Counted from the first letter of the stretch, positions 1-9,432 are shown. The stretch: 42,202 bases of DNA from Desulfomicrobium apsheronum (GCF_900114115.1 NZ_FORX01000028.1:1-42202), one strand, 5' to 3'. Program-made: numbers and translations. The notes: generated from the letters alone by a model not told the origin.

Positions 1-401
<401 letters not shown>

Positions 402-506
402 ACATTACCCCCTAATAAAATTACGAATTACTATATATGTATAAGTGAGTGCTTCTTCAGAAGAGATGAGGAAAAATGGAGGCGCAAGACTGGTGAGACG
501 AGGAAA

Positions 507-582
507 TGGAGCGGGAAACGGGACTCGAACCCGCAACCCTCAGCTTGGAAGGCTGATGCTCTAGCCATTGAGCTACTCCCGC
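507..582 (-). tRNA. tRNA-Gly (anticodon TCC)
   Basis: A 76-nt cloverleaf with encoded CCA on the minus strand. The acceptor arm begins GCGGGAG and pairs with TTCCCGC. The anticodon loop reads CTTCCAA (anticodon TCC), and the T-arm holds GGTTCGAGTCC. It is the tRNA nearest to tuf. Confidence 0.95.
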
Positions 583-647
583 ATTTCATCTCAGTAGTCA
601 GGCGACAGCATGATCTCTGTCTCCTACTGGTTTTCACGGCTTCTTCT

Positions 648-733
648 TGGTGGAGGGGGGAGGATTTGAACCTCCGAAGGCGTACGCCGACAGATTTACA
701 GTCTGTTCCCTTTGGCCACTCGGGAACCCCTCC
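648..733 (-). tRNA. tRNA-Tyr (anticodon GTA)
   Basis: An 86-nt class II tRNA with a long variable arm and encoded CCA on the minus strand. It begins GGAGGGGTTCCCGAG. The anticodon stem-loop ACTGTAAAT gives anticodon GTA. The T-arm holds GGTTCAAATCC and the molecule ends CCCCTCCACCA. Confidence 0.95.
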
Positions 734-739
734 ATCACC

Positions 740-815
740 TGGAGCTGGCGATGGGACTTGAACCCGCAACCTGCTGATTACAAGTCAGCTACTCTACCAG
801 TTGAGCTACGCCAGC
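740..815 (-). tRNA. tRNA-Thr (anticodon TGT)
   Basis: A 76-nt tRNA with encoded CCA on the minus strand. It begins GCTGGCGTAGCTCA, the anticodon loop is CTTGTAA (TGT), the T-arm holds GGTTCAAGTCC and the acceptor end is CGCCAGCTCCA. It is the first gene of the tRNA-Thr/Tyr/Gly-tuf array and lies 6 bp before tRNA-Tyr. Confidence 0.95.
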
Positions 816-831
816 CCGTGAGAACGAAGTC

Positions 832-858
832 ATTATGAGCATTCAATCTCAAAGGCAA
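832..858 (-). promoter_or_regulatory. Possible promoter of the tRNA-tuf operon
   Basis: On the minus strand, between the lpxC terminator and tRNA-Thr, TTGCCT (853-858) could be a -35 element and CATAAT (832-837) a -10 element. The spacing is 15 bp, shorter than the ideal 17. The position just upstream of a stable-RNA operon is right, but the call is by eye. Confidence 0.35.
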
Positions 859-876
859 GCATTATTTTTCAGGAAA

Positions 877-903
877 TTAAAAAAAGCGTCTTTCGACGCT
901 TTT
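877..903 (-). terminator. Intrinsic terminator after lpxC
   Basis: On the minus strand a 9-bp stem (AAAAGCGTC paired with GACGCTTTT, loop GAAA) is followed by further T residues. It starts a few bases beyond the lpxC stop codon and separates lpxC from the tRNA-tuf operon. Confidence 0.85.
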
Positions 904-906
904 GAC

Positions 907-1830
907 TCAGGCCCAGGCAGGTACCCCTACAGGCACGAGCACCGGGTCAGGGCATTTGGGACGGCTCGCAATGTCTTCAAGAGCAACAAAATCCAGAAAT
1001 TCTGACTGATTATCAAAAAGATAACGCATGAATTTGTTATTGAAGTCATGCCCGGAACAGGAGACCTCAAAATGGCCCCAAATGCGATGACTGCCCACAG
1101 CGATATCACCCATGAAATCCAAAATCTTGTGGCGCACCATTTCGTCTGCGAAACGCAATCCTTCGGGGTTGACCACTCCGTAGTCGTCAAAGACAACGGC
1201 ATTTTCAAGTGAACCGCCAAGAGCCAGGCCGTTTTTCTGCAACCACTCAACATCTTTCATGAACCCGAATGTTCTGGCCCGGGCGATGCGGTGGGAGAAA
1301 GTAAGCGGAGTCGACTCAAAACTAAAATTCTGCGTGCCAATCTGCGGATGCGGAAAGTTGATTCGATAGTCAATCTTCAAGCCATTGAAAGGCTTGGCCA
1401 CAACGCGCTTTCCGTCCTGCTCGAAAACAAGGGTACGCTTGATCTTGGCAACCTCACGGGGACGATCGAGAACCCGGATCCCTGCGGAATTGATCAGGTA
1501 CACGTATACGGAAGCGCTCCCGTCGAGAATAGGGATTTCCTCTCCATTAACTTCGACAAGAACGTTGTCTATTTCCAAACCGACCAGGGCGGCAAGGAGA
1601 TGTTCCACCGTGGAAACCTTGGCCCCAGCGGTACCCAGCGTTGTGGCCAGCCCAGTGCCTACGACCTTTCCAGGCTCCGGCACCACGACCTGTCGCCCGC
1701 TCTTGGTCGACAACGAAAAAATGACCCCTGTATCGGCAGGCGCAGGCTTGAGAATCATCTCAACCTTCTGGCCGCTATGCAAACCGACACCGGAGCATCG
1801 AACTTCTTTTCGTAGTGTAGTCTGTTTCAT
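907..1830 (-). CDS. lpxC: UDP-3-O-acyl-N-acetylglucosamine deacetylase
   Basis: LpxC is the cytoplasmic zinc enzyme for the committed step of lipid A synthesis: it removes acetate from UDP-3-O-acyl-GlcNAc. The 307-aa product has family length. The N-terminus (QTTLRKEVRCSGVGLHSG), the zinc-ligand region STVEHLLAAL near residue 78, and the HKILDFMGD and GSHRIWGHFEVSCSGH blocks are all typical. It is monocistronic here, with its own terminator and a 124-bp gap to prmC upstream. That gap contains a 14-bp palindrome. The start is the ATG that gives the family N-terminus; its Shine-Dalgarno is weak. Confidence 0.96.
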   Translation of the reverse strand: MKQTTLRKEVRCSGVGLHSGQKVEMILKPAPADTGVIFSLSTKSGRQVVVPEPGKVVGTGLATTLGTAGAKVSTVEHLLAALVGLEIDNVLVEVNGEEIPILDGSASVYVYLINSAGIRVLDRPREVAKIKRTLVFEQDGKRVVAKPFNGLKIDYRINFPHPQIGTQNFSFESTPLTFSHRIARARTFGFMKDVEWLQKNGLALGGSLENAVVFDDYGVVNPEGLRFADEMVRHKILDFMGDIAVGSHRIWGHFEVSCSGHDFNNKFMRYLFDNQSEFLDFVALEDIASRPKCPDPVLVPVGVPAWA

Positions 1831-1889
1831 GACCAGCCATTATCAAACTTCATGCCATAAACCATGCAATCGCAATACATTGAGATTAA

Positions 1890-1903
1890 TCACTTTAAAG
1901 TGA
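1890..1903. promoter_or_regulatory. Perfect 14-bp palindrome upstream of lpxC
   Basis: TCACTTTAAAGTGA is a perfect palindrome without a loop, 60 bp upstream of the lpxC start and inside the lpxC-prmC gap. It looks like a dimeric regulator site or part of the lpxC promoter. No regulator can be named. Confidence 0.35.
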
Positions 1904-1954
1904 ACTGCGCACATCACCCTCGGCGACAGTTCCTTTCAGACAACATGATAAGTG

Positions 1955-2797
1955 CTAAAAAACAACAACCGCCACTCGGTCCAGCCCAGCATAATCCTTC
2001 ACGATACGCACATTCCTGGTGATGTCTGAAAACAACTCGATCATGGCGTGTCCATGGGAGTGGTCAATTTCGCAAAGGAGCAAGGATCCGGCCTTCATGG
2101 CGCCGCGAAGCGACAGAGCCAGGGCACGATAACAATCCAGACCGTCAGGACCGGAAAAGAGCGCGATTTCCGGTTCATGACAAAGTACTTCCCGGCTAAG
2201 TGATTCTCTTGTGGACAAGGGTACGTAGGGAAGATTTGCGAGCACAACATCGAAAGCACCGGTGCGCAGAGATTTGAGCAGATCTCCTTGCAAGAAGAGA
2301 ATCCGGTCCGTAACATTGTGAAGCCGCGCATTCTTGCGTGCGACCTTTAGCGCATCAAAGGAAATGTCAACCGCCACAATTCGACAGTCGGGAAAAAGCT
2401 TGGCGCACGATACGGCCAAGGCTCCACTTCCAGTACCGACATCGAGGACCTTCAGGCATGCATCCTTGCCCAACGATTCGAGCAAATGATCGATAATCAG
2501 CTCCGTTTCGGGCCTGGGAATAAGCACCTCGGGGCCGACGTGAAACGCAAATCCATAAAATTCCCTTTCCCCGACAATGTACGCCACAGGCTCTCCGTCC
2601 ATCCGCCGGCTGCCGAGTTCTTCCATCCGCAAGCGACATGGCTCGTCCACCGGGGCGCCACTCTCAAGAAGCATGTCGAGCCGGGAAATGCCAAGGACAT
2701 GCGCAAGCAGAACCTGCGCGGACAGGCGGGGGGAATCAACACCGCTTTGCAGCAGCAATTTCTCCCAGTGCTCCAGTATTGATTTGCGGGACTGCAT
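1955..2797 (-). CDS. prmC: Release factor glutamine methyltransferase PrmC/HemK
   Basis: PrmC methylates the glutamine of the GGQ motif in release factors RF1 and RF2, using S-adenosylmethionine. The 280-aa product has the N-terminal helical domain (SPRLSAQVLLAHVLG), the YGFAFHVGPEVLIPRPETE block, SAM motif I VLDVGTGSGALAV, and the substrate-binding motif, which here reads N188-L-P-Y191 rather than the usual NPPY. It lies directly downstream of its substrate gene prfA. An intrinsic terminator separates the two, and the ATG has no good Shine-Dalgarno close by. Function is firm; the NLPY variant is noted separately. Confidence 0.95.
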   Translation of the reverse strand: MQSRKSILEHWEKLLLQSGVDSPRLSAQVLLAHVLGISRLDMLLESGAPVDEPCRLRMEELGSRRMDGEPVAYIVGEREFYGFAFHVGPEVLIPRPETELIIDHLLESLGKDACLKVLDVGTGSGALAVSCAKLFPDCRIVAVDISFDALKVARKNARLHNVTDRILFLQGDLLKSLRTGAFDVVLANLPYVPLSTRESLSREVLCHEPEIALFSGPDGLDCYRALALSLRGAMKAGSLLLCEIDHSHGHAMIELFSDITRNVRIVKDYAGLDRVAVVVF

Positions 2798-2801
2798 GGA
2801 T

Positions 2802-2821
2802 AAAAAAAAAGCCGAGTCTCC

Positions 2822-2827
<6 letters not shown>
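2802..2827 (-). terminator. Intrinsic terminator/attenuator between prfA and prmC
   Basis: On the minus strand AGCTGAG-GAGA-CTCGGCT forms a 7-bp stem (one U-G pair) followed by a run of nine T. The stem includes the prfA stop codon, and the T run ends 4 nt before the prmC ATG. Geometry is that of a factor-independent terminator, so prmC would be expressed only by read-through. Confidence 0.7.
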
Positions 2828-3883
<1,056 letters not shown>

Positions 3884-3920
3884 GTGTATGCTGCGCTCGA
3901 CTTCGGCTAAATTTCAACAA

Positions 3921-4130
3921 TTATTTTGCCAGGCTGGCGTATTTCTTTCTGAACCTGTCGATACGACCGGCAGAATCGATAAAACGCTGCTCACCCGTGA
4001 AAAAGGGATGGCAATGCGAACAAATTTCAACATTGAGTTCCGCGCCAACAGTGGACTTGGTGGTGAACTCGTATCCGCAGGCACAACGTACCGCAGTTTC
4101 ATAAACCTTGGGATGCAAATCTTTCTTCAT
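3921..4130 (-). CDS. rpmE: 50S ribosomal protein L31 (zinc-binding form)
   Basis: A 69-aa L31 beginning [19 protein letters not shown]. Cysteines 16, 18, 37 and 40 form the zinc-ribbon CxC...CxxC of the C+ type, and the C-terminus [19 protein letters not shown] is characteristic. GGAGG lies 7 nt before the ATG. It is first in the rpmE-prfA-prmC series, and a 97-bp gap separates it from rex. Confidence 0.97.
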   Translation of the reverse strand: MKKDLHPKVYETAVRCACGYEFTTKSTVGAELNVEICSHCHPFFTGEQRFIDSAGRIDRFRKKYASLAK

Positions 4131-4227
4131 GGGAAACCTCCAGTTTCAAAAGAGAGAGGACAACTAAACCACTCGGAGACGAATGGCAAGTCGAAATTCA
4201 CGCGACCTGAATTTGGGAAAAAGGGAG

Positions 4228-4872
4228 TTAGGAAAGGCCCTTGGCCTGATTTATGGAAATATTGAAGGCCACGGAAAAAATATGGTGCATGAAATCCACG
4301 TATTCAACGGCAACATTTTCCGGAACCGAAATTCTGGCCGGCGCGAAATTCACGATGCCCCGGACGCCCGCTTCAATCAGGTAATTGGCGGCACGCTGGG
4401 CTCGTTCGGGAGGAGTGGTGATGATTCCTATTTCAATCTCGAGTTCGCTGACTTTTTCTTTAAGCCTGCGCGAACAGACGACCTCCAGACCGGCGACTTC
4501 CTCGCCAATCTTGAAGGGATCGCAATCAAAGGCTCCCACGAGAATAAACCCGCGACGCCTGAAAATGCCGTGTCTGAGCAATGCCCGCCCCAGATTGCCG
4601 ACGCCGACCAGCGCGACATTCCATGTCCGGTCGATGCCAAGAGACTGTTTGATGGCGGTCAGCAAATCCTGAACATAATATCCAACGCCTCGCACGCCGA
4701 ATTCACCAAAATAAGCCAAATCTTTTCGAATCTGCGAAGGATTTACGCCGCAAGCACGGGCCAGGCCGTCGGAAGATATGACGGAATCGCCCTCTTGAAG
4801 GAGCGTCTCCAAAACTTGTACGTAGACAGCCAATCGCTGAATCGTGGCGCGAGGTATGTGGGCGCTTTTCAA
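4228..4872 (-). CDS. rex: Redox-sensing transcriptional repressor Rex
   Basis: Rex binds operators when NADH is low and releases them when NADH rises. The product has an N-terminal winged helix (HIPRATIQRLAVYVQVLE..., CGVNPSQIRKDLAYFGEFG) and a Rossmann domain with GVGNLGRALL. I place the start at a TTG (4872), because it yields the family N-terminus MKSAHIPRAT and has GGAG five bases upstream; an upstream TTG at 4887 would add five residues. That gives 214 aa. It lies just beyond the atp terminator, on the same strand as the F0 genes, and a Rex-like site precedes those genes. Confidence 0.93.
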   Translation of the reverse strand: MKSAHIPRATIQRLAVYVQVLETLLQEGDSVISSDGLARACGVNPSQIRKDLAYFGEFGVRGVGYYVQDLLTAIKQSLGIDRTWNVALVGVGNLGRALLRHGIFRRRGFILVGAFDCDPFKIGEEVAGLEVVCSRRLKEKVSELEIEIGIITTPPERAQRAANYLIEAGVRGIVNFAPARISVPENVAVEYVDFMHHIFSVAFNISINQAKGLS

Positions 4873-4917
4873 AATGACTCCAAGCAATAACTTTGTGAGC
4901 TATTTCATTAAAATAGC

Positions 4918-4957
4918 AAAAAAAGGGGGGGGAGGCCGGGCCTCCCCCCCTTTTTTC
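4918..4957. terminator. Strong bidirectional terminator after atpE
   Basis: A G-rich stem (GGGGGGGAGG ... CCTCCCCCCC) with a five-base loop is flanked by A and T runs on both sides. It begins 9 bp after the atpE stop on the minus strand and closes the F0 operon ahead of rex. Confidence 0.9.
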
Positions 4958-4965
4958 GATCAGAG

Positions 4966-5289
4966 TTAGCCAACGAAGGGGTTGGCGAACAGCAGGATCA
5001 GGTTAACAACCAAGGCGTAGATGGCCAGGGATTCGATCAGAGCAAGACCGATCAGCATGGTCACGGTGATTTTGCCGGAAGCTTCGGGGTTGCGGGCGGT
5101 GCCTTCGCAAGCAGCCTTGACGGCAAGACCCTGTGCGATGCCACAACCAGCAGCGGCAATGGCCATTCCCAAAGAAGCGGCCCAAGCGATGGTGGAGATG
5201 ACTTCAGGAGCAGCGTCAGCGGCGAAAGCGGAAGAAGCGACAGCTACCAGAGCGACAGTGGCCAGTACGGACAGAAAACCTTTACGCAT
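4966..5289 (-). CDS. atpE: ATP synthase F0 subunit c
   Basis: Subunit c forms the rotor ring of F0. The 107-aa product is longer than the usual ~80 aa because it starts with a cleavable-looking signal peptide ([26 protein letters not shown]). Two transmembrane helices follow, joined by the polar loop ARNPEASGK. The ion-binding carboxylate is E86 in [15 protein letters not shown]53 in helix 1, S87 and Y91 match positions used in sodium-binding rings, but the accessory threonine after Ser is Leu. It is last in the F0 operon; F1 genes are not in the window. Confidence 0.96.
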   Translation of the reverse strand: MRKGFLSVLATVALVAVASSAFAADAAPEVISTIAWAASLGMAIAAAGCGIAQGLAVKAACEGTARNPEASGKITVTMLIGLALIESLAIYALVVNLILLFANPFVG

Positions 5290-5349
5290 GATTCAAAAAC
5301 CTCCTAAAACGTATAATGATTAGTGGTCGAAAAGACCATTTCCCCCAAA

Positions 5350-6054
5350 TTAGTGCGCTTCTTCGAATGCGCCCTTCAGATAGAGCATGGAAAGCATGAA
5401 GAAGACCAAAGCCTGGATGACTTTCAACAACATGAACAGGAAGTAAATCGGAACGGTGGATACGACCGGAGCCAGCATGAACAGCAGGACCAGCACGATT
5501 TCCTCACCCTTGATGTTTCCGAAAAGTCGCAAAGAGAGCGAAAGCATGCGTGCGAAATGCCCGATTACCTCGATGGGAAAGATAAGCGGAGCAAGCCACG
5601 GCACAGGTCCGGTGAAGTGATGGATGTAGTGAAATCCATGCAGCTTGAATCCCCAGTACTGGTAGTACACAAACACGAACACGGCCATGGCCAGAGTGGT
5701 GTTGATGTTCGCCGTAGGAGCGTCCAGGCCGGGCACCAGACCTTCGTAGTTGCTGAACAGGATGAAAATAAACAGGGTCGCAAGTACCGGGAAGACCTTT
5801 CGACCGTCTTCGCCCATGTTGGCAACGACAAAGTTCTCTAATGATTCGATGAGCAGCTCAAAAAAGTTCTGCAACCCTTTAGGAACAAGGGAGAGTTTTT
5901 TCGTGGCCAATATGCCAAGAGCGATGAGCACACCCATGACCACCCACGCGTGGAGGACTTGGCCCGGTATCAAGCTGTGACCATGAGCGTCCACGAGACC
6001 AATGGCTTTTACTACTTCCTCTACTAAGAAAATTGGATGTAAATCCCCTGCCAT
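5350..6054 (-). CDS. atpB: ATP synthase F0 subunit a
   Basis: Subunit a is the stator channel protein of the F0 sector. The 234-aa product has five to six predicted membrane helices, the essential arginine in the SLSLRLFGNIKGEE block and the NYEGLVPG segment. GGAGG lies 7 nt upstream of the ATG. It follows atpI by 2 bp and precedes atpE by 60 bp. Confidence 0.96.
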   Translation of the reverse strand: MAGDLHPIFLVEEVVKAIGLVDAHGHSLIPGQVLHAWVVMGVLIALGILATKKLSLVPKGLQNFFELLIESLENFVVANMGEDGRKVFPVLATLFIFILFSNYEGLVPGLDAPTANINTTLAMAVFVFVYYQYWGFKLHGFHYIHHFTGPVPWLAPLIFPIEVIGHFARMLSLSLRLFGNIKGEEIVLVLLFMLAPVVSTVPIYFLFMLLKVIQALVFFMLSMLYLKGAFEEAH

Positions 6055-6056
6055 TT

Positions 6057-6473
6057 TTACGCCTCCTTAGAAGTTTTCCCCAAAAATTGTGACATTCCCC
6101 AAAGCAAAATATTGATCAGCACAGTGGAAAAACCCATCAGCAGCCAGACACCCGAGGATCCCAGATGAGCGATCAGCACATAAAAAGCCAATGCCGTTAT
6201 CATCAGGCGTCCGTAAAAGCTGAAAATCTGAACAACCACCGCACTTTTTTGCAAATAGACCAATTCCTGAATCAACTTGGCCAGCGCCAGAAAGTTGAGG
6301 GTTCCAAGCAGCACACCGGTTGCCAGGTCCAGGCCTTTCCAGCCAAAAGCCAACGCCGGCAGGGCTCCAAGCAGAAAATAAACCTGGCGCAACGCCATCT
6401 TGCGCACTTCCGGGACGTGAAACCCCCGGGCGTAGAGAACGCGCTCAATCTTTTTCTGCATTGTTGCGAGCAT
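6057..6473 (-). CDS. atpI: ATP synthase subunit I (AtpI-like membrane protein)
   Basis: A 138-aa protein with four predicted hydrophobic helices (VYFLLGALPALAFGW, GVLLGTLNFLALAKL, LMITALAFYVLIAHL, GVWLLMGFSTVLINILL). This is the layout of the ATP synthase I family, which assists c-ring assembly or Mg2+ uptake in other bacteria. Identification rests mostly on topology and position between atpZ and atpB. It overlaps the end of atpZ by 29 nt. A second ATG four codons in is an alternative start. Confidence 0.8.
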   Translation of the reverse strand: MLATMQKKIERVLYARGFHVPEVRKMALRQVYFLLGALPALAFGWKGLDLATGVLLGTLNFLALAKLIQELVYLQKSAVVVQIFSFYGRLMITALAFYVLIAHLGSSGVWLLMGFSTVLINILLWGMSQFLGKTSKEA

Positions 6474-6708
6474 CGGCTTCCGCTTCTTTCTTCTGGATGC
6501 GCTGCATTTCCCGAAACATGTTCCTGTATCCGGCGATGATGCCGAACACCAAAAAAATCAGCGTCAACCAAGGTTTTGTTCCGAAATATTTGTCGAGATA
6601 GTAGCCCATGGCAAAGCCCACTACCACCCCGGATACCAGCTGAAGCCCCATCACCGAAGCAATACCCAGCGACTCGAAATGTTTGGAATTTTTCCTGTTA
6701 AAGAGCAT
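6445..6708 (-). CDS. AtpZ/AtpI-type F0 accessory protein
   Basis: An 87-aa protein with two hydrophobic helices, VMGLQLVSGVVVGFAMGYYL and PWLTLIFLVFGIIAGYRNM, followed by a charged coiled tail. This is the pattern of the AtpZ/gene-1 family at the head of atp operons. The frame is open further upstream (to 6861), but that extension is unlike the family, so I use the ATG at 6708. It is the first gene of the F0 operon and is preceded by a Rex-like operator. Confidence 0.8.
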   Translation of the reverse strand: MLFNRKNSKHFESLGIASVMGLQLVSGVVVGFAMGYYLDKYFGTKPWLTLIFLVFGIIAGYRNMFREMQRIQKKEAEADARNNAEKD

Positions 6709-6745
6709 ATGTTCGTCTCGATGGGTTTTTGCTGTCCCAGATCGT

Positions 6746-6763
6746 TCGTGCAATAAATCACAA
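6746..6763 (-). promoter_or_regulatory. Putative Rex operator upstream of the F0 operon
   Basis: Minus-strand TTGTGATTTATTGCACGA resembles the general Rex consensus TTGTGAAATATTTCACAA: the left half is nearly perfect, the right half degenerate. It lies 38 bp upstream of the atpZ start, where a repressor would act, and rex is the next gene beyond the operon. Rex control of ATP synthase genes has been proposed for Desulfovibrio. This instance is by eye. Confidence 0.55.
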
Positions 6764-6979
6764 ATCGAAGTCGGGGCTACCACACCCCCCAACTTCGCGT
6801 CAACCAAAGTTTTTCGCCTGATGAATTTTAAACCCCCTCCACCCATGCCCTGCGCGCACATCCATAATTACAAAGCCCAATCCCGTCGAAAGTGGTCGGC
6901 TTGCCAGCAGGACCTATTCGCACTATGCCCGGACACGAAATCAACAACCCCGGCATAAAAGCCGGCAGCACGAGAATCA

Positions 6980-9415
6980 ATGAAAAACATCCCTGAACTC
7001 AAAGCCCGTCAACTCAAGATCGAGCCGGACCCACGCAAGATCCTGCGCAGCAACGATATCCGCGACAACACAAACGCCGTTTGCCTGTTCCAGCCCAGAG
7101 CCCGCAAGGCCCTGGAAATGGGGCTCTCCATTCCGGGCATGGAATACAATGTCTATGTCGCCGGAGAACCGGGACTTGGACGGACATATCTTGTCGAGAA
7201 CTTTCTTCTCCCCCGGGCCAAGGAAGGAACGACGCCTCCAGACCTCGTCTATCTGAACAACTTCGACAATCCCGACAAGCCGCTCCTGGTCAGCCTGACG
7301 CCCGGTCAGGGCAAGGTTCTCAAAGAGAATCTGCAGCGCGTCGTCAAACGTCTTCGCCGCGACCTGCCGCGCCATTTCGAACAGGCCAGCTACCTTCGGC
7401 TCCAGAACAAACTCTTCACCAAGCTGGCCCTGGTGCGGGACGATCTGATGGACAGGATGGATGAAGCCGCCCAGAAAAAAGGATTCAGCCTGAACATCGA
7501 CGACACCGGAGCGGTTTCACTAACGCCGCTGGTGGACGGCAAGGTCCTCAGTTCGGAAGAATTCGAACGTCTTGAGTCCTCCCAGAAGAAAGTCATCAAG
7601 GACCAGAGCAGCGCCGTGCTGAACACCATCGCGGACCTGTCACGGTTGGTCAATAAAAGCGAGCAGGAATTCCGGGCCAAGGAAGTGCAGTTGGCGCAAG
7701 AGCATGCCGCAAGCCTCGTGGACCGGCTGCTTATGCCCATCCACAAGAAATTCGCTGAAAACAAGGCGCTCAAGAAATATTTCGATTCCTTCAAGGAAGA
7801 CATTCTTGAAAACCTTCCCCACTATCAGGGTCGGCAGGAGCGCGAACCCCGCACCGGGCCGGAACAGCAGGGGGAAGGCCTGTCGGACTCCTTTTTCCAG
7901 CGCTACGACGTCAACCTCTTTGTGGACAATTCCGAAGTCACCGGCGCGCCCGTGGTCAAGGAAATCAACCCCGGCTTTTTCAATCTTCTCGGCTGCGTGG
8001 AGCGTGAAACGGAATGGGGCACCTACTACACCGACTTCTCCCTGATCAAGGCCGGAGCGGTGCATCGCGCCAATGGCGGATTCCTCATCCTGCGCGTGGA
8101 CGACCTCCTGAACCACCCCGCCGCCTGGGAAGGCCTGCTGCGCTGCCTACGCACCAAGCAATCGAGTCTGGACGACCCCACGGACCATTATGACATGCTG
8201 CGCACCCGCACCATCAGTCCGGACCCGATCCCGCTTGCCCTCAAGGTTCTGCTCATCGGTGACGACGAGACATACGAACTGCTCTACATGCATGACGAGC
8301 GGTTCCGGAAGATATTCAAGCTCAAGGCGCATATTCAGGACACCGTCGAGCGCACCCCCGAGTCCATCACCGGATATGCCCAGGCCCTGGATCGCGCCGG
8401 ACGCGAATCCGGCCTTCGCGGATTCACGAAAGACGCCTTCGCGGAACTGGTGAACTACTCCACCCGCATGGCTGAAGACCGGGAGCGCCTGTCCCTGCAT
8501 TTTTCGCATTTGCGCGAAATCATGATCGAATCCAATGCCCTGGCTAACACCCAGGACAAACGGGTCATCGACGCCGTCATCGTGAAGCAGGCCCTGGAGG
8601 AACGCGAATACAGGACCAACCTGTACCAGGAGGAGTTCCTGCGCGAATACGATCGCAAATCCATCAAGGTGCGCACCCAAGGGCAGGGAGTCGGCGTGGC
8701 CAACGGCCTGTCCGTGACGCAGGTCGGGGATTACGTCATGGGCCTGCCGCATCAGATATCCTGCACGGTGGGCGTGGGCCACGGCGGCATCATGGATCTG
8801 GAACGCGAAGCCGAGCTCGGCGGTCCGATCCACACCAAGGGCATGATGATCCTCAAAAGCTACTTCGTGAACCTGTTTGCCCGCAACAAGCCGCTCGTCC
8901 TGACCGGCAGCCTGTGCTTCGAGCAAAGCTACGCCCAGGTCGACGGGGACTCGGCGTCGGGCGCGGAACTTGCCGCCCTTCTCTCCGCCCTTTCAAACGT
9001 GCCGATCCGCCTCGATCTGGCCTTCACAGGGGCCATCTCCCAGTCGGGAGCGATCATGGCCGTGGGCGGGGTCACGCACAAGGTGGAAGGCTTTTTCGAG
9101 GTCTGCAGGCGACGCGGCCTCACCGGTCAGCAGGGTGTTTTGCTGCCCAGGGACAACATCGTGCATCTGGTGCTTCGGGACAATGTGCTGCAGGCCATAA
9201 AGGACCGGCAGTTTCATATCCACCCTGTGAGCACCATCGAGGAGGCCATGGAGTTTCTGACAGGCAAGAGAGCTGGAGAACGGCTGAAAGACGGTCGTTT
9301 TTCGCAAAACTCCATCTATGCGGCCGTAGACGAGAGGCTGACCGAACTTGCGGTCCTTGCGGAAAAGAAATGCACCATGCCCAGGCGAAAAGGCATAAAG
9401 AAAGCCGGATCCTGA
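6980..9415 (+). CDS. Lon-family (S16) ATP-dependent protease with AAA_32 domain
   Basis: An 811-aa cytoplasmic protease of the Lon-related, LonB/LonC-like class that lacks the classical Lon N-domain. Residues ~15-100 hold the P-loop GEPGLGRTY, in which the usual Walker A lysine is arginine. A long helical insertion (~180-290) and the Walker B-like block ANGGFLILRVDDLL (~365-376) follow. The C-terminal protease domain has S658 in GDSASG and K701 in GGVTHKVEG. The 43-residue spacing equals that of the E. coli Lon dyad (S679/K722), so the protease should be active. An inverted repeat CCGGC-ATAAAA-GCCGG sits 14 bp before the ATG. It diverges from the F0 operon. Confidence 0.9.
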   Translation: MKNIPELKARQLKIEPDPRKILRSNDIRDNTNAVCLFQPRARKALEMGLSIPGMEYNVYVAGEPGLGRTYLVENFLLPRAKEGTTPPDLVYLNNFDNPDKPLLVSLTPGQGKVLKENLQRVVKRLRRDLPRHFEQASYLRLQNKLFTKLALVRDDLMDRMDEAAQKKGFSLNIDDTGAVSLTPLVDGKVLSSEEFERLESSQKKVIKDQSSAVLNTIADLSRLVNKSEQEFRAKEVQLAQEHAASLVDRLLMPIHKKFAENKALKKYFDSFKEDILENLPHYQGRQEREPRTGPEQQGEGLSDSFFQRYDVNLFVDNSEVTGAPVVKEINPGFFNLLGCVERETEWGTYYTDFSLIKAGAVHRANGGFLILRVDDLLNHPAAWEGLLRCLRTKQSSLDDPTDHYDMLRTRTISPDPIPLALKVLLIGDDETYELLYMHDERFRKIFKLKAHIQDTVERTPESITGYAQALDRAGRESGLRGFTKDAFAELVNYSTRMAEDRERLSLHFSHLREIMIESNALANTQDKRVIDAVIVKQALEEREYRTNLYQEEFLREYDRKSIKVRTQGQGVGVANGLSVTQVGDYVMGLPHQISCTVGVGHGGIMDLEREAELGGPIHTKGMMILKSYFVNLFARNKPLVLTGSLCFEQSYAQVDGDSASGAELAALLSALSNVPIRLDLAFTGAISQSGAIMAVGGVTHKVEGFFEVCRRRGLTGQQGVLLPRDNIVHLVLRDNVLQAIKDRQFHIHPVSTIEEAMEFLTGKRAGERLKDGRFSQNSIYAAVDERLTELAVLAEKKCTMPRRKGIKKAGS

Positions 9416-9432
9416 AAAGGACCCGGCTTTCT
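9399..9432. terminator. Terminator hairpin between the Lon-like protease and tolC
   Basis: GAAAGCCGG-ATCC pairs with GGA-CCCGGCTTTC around the protease stop codon, giving a long, nearly symmetric stem in the convergent gap. T runs are short. A partial copy of the right arm (GACCCGGCTTT) recurs about 40 bp downstream, which could compete in pairing. Confidence 0.55.

Noticed and set aside
431-838. Open frames across the tRNA cluster
   Set aside because: They read through tRNA genes that explain the sequence fully.
8147-8926. 259-codon frame antisense to the Lon-like gene
   Set aside because: Shadow of a GC-rich conserved gene, with no own start signal or recognisable domain.
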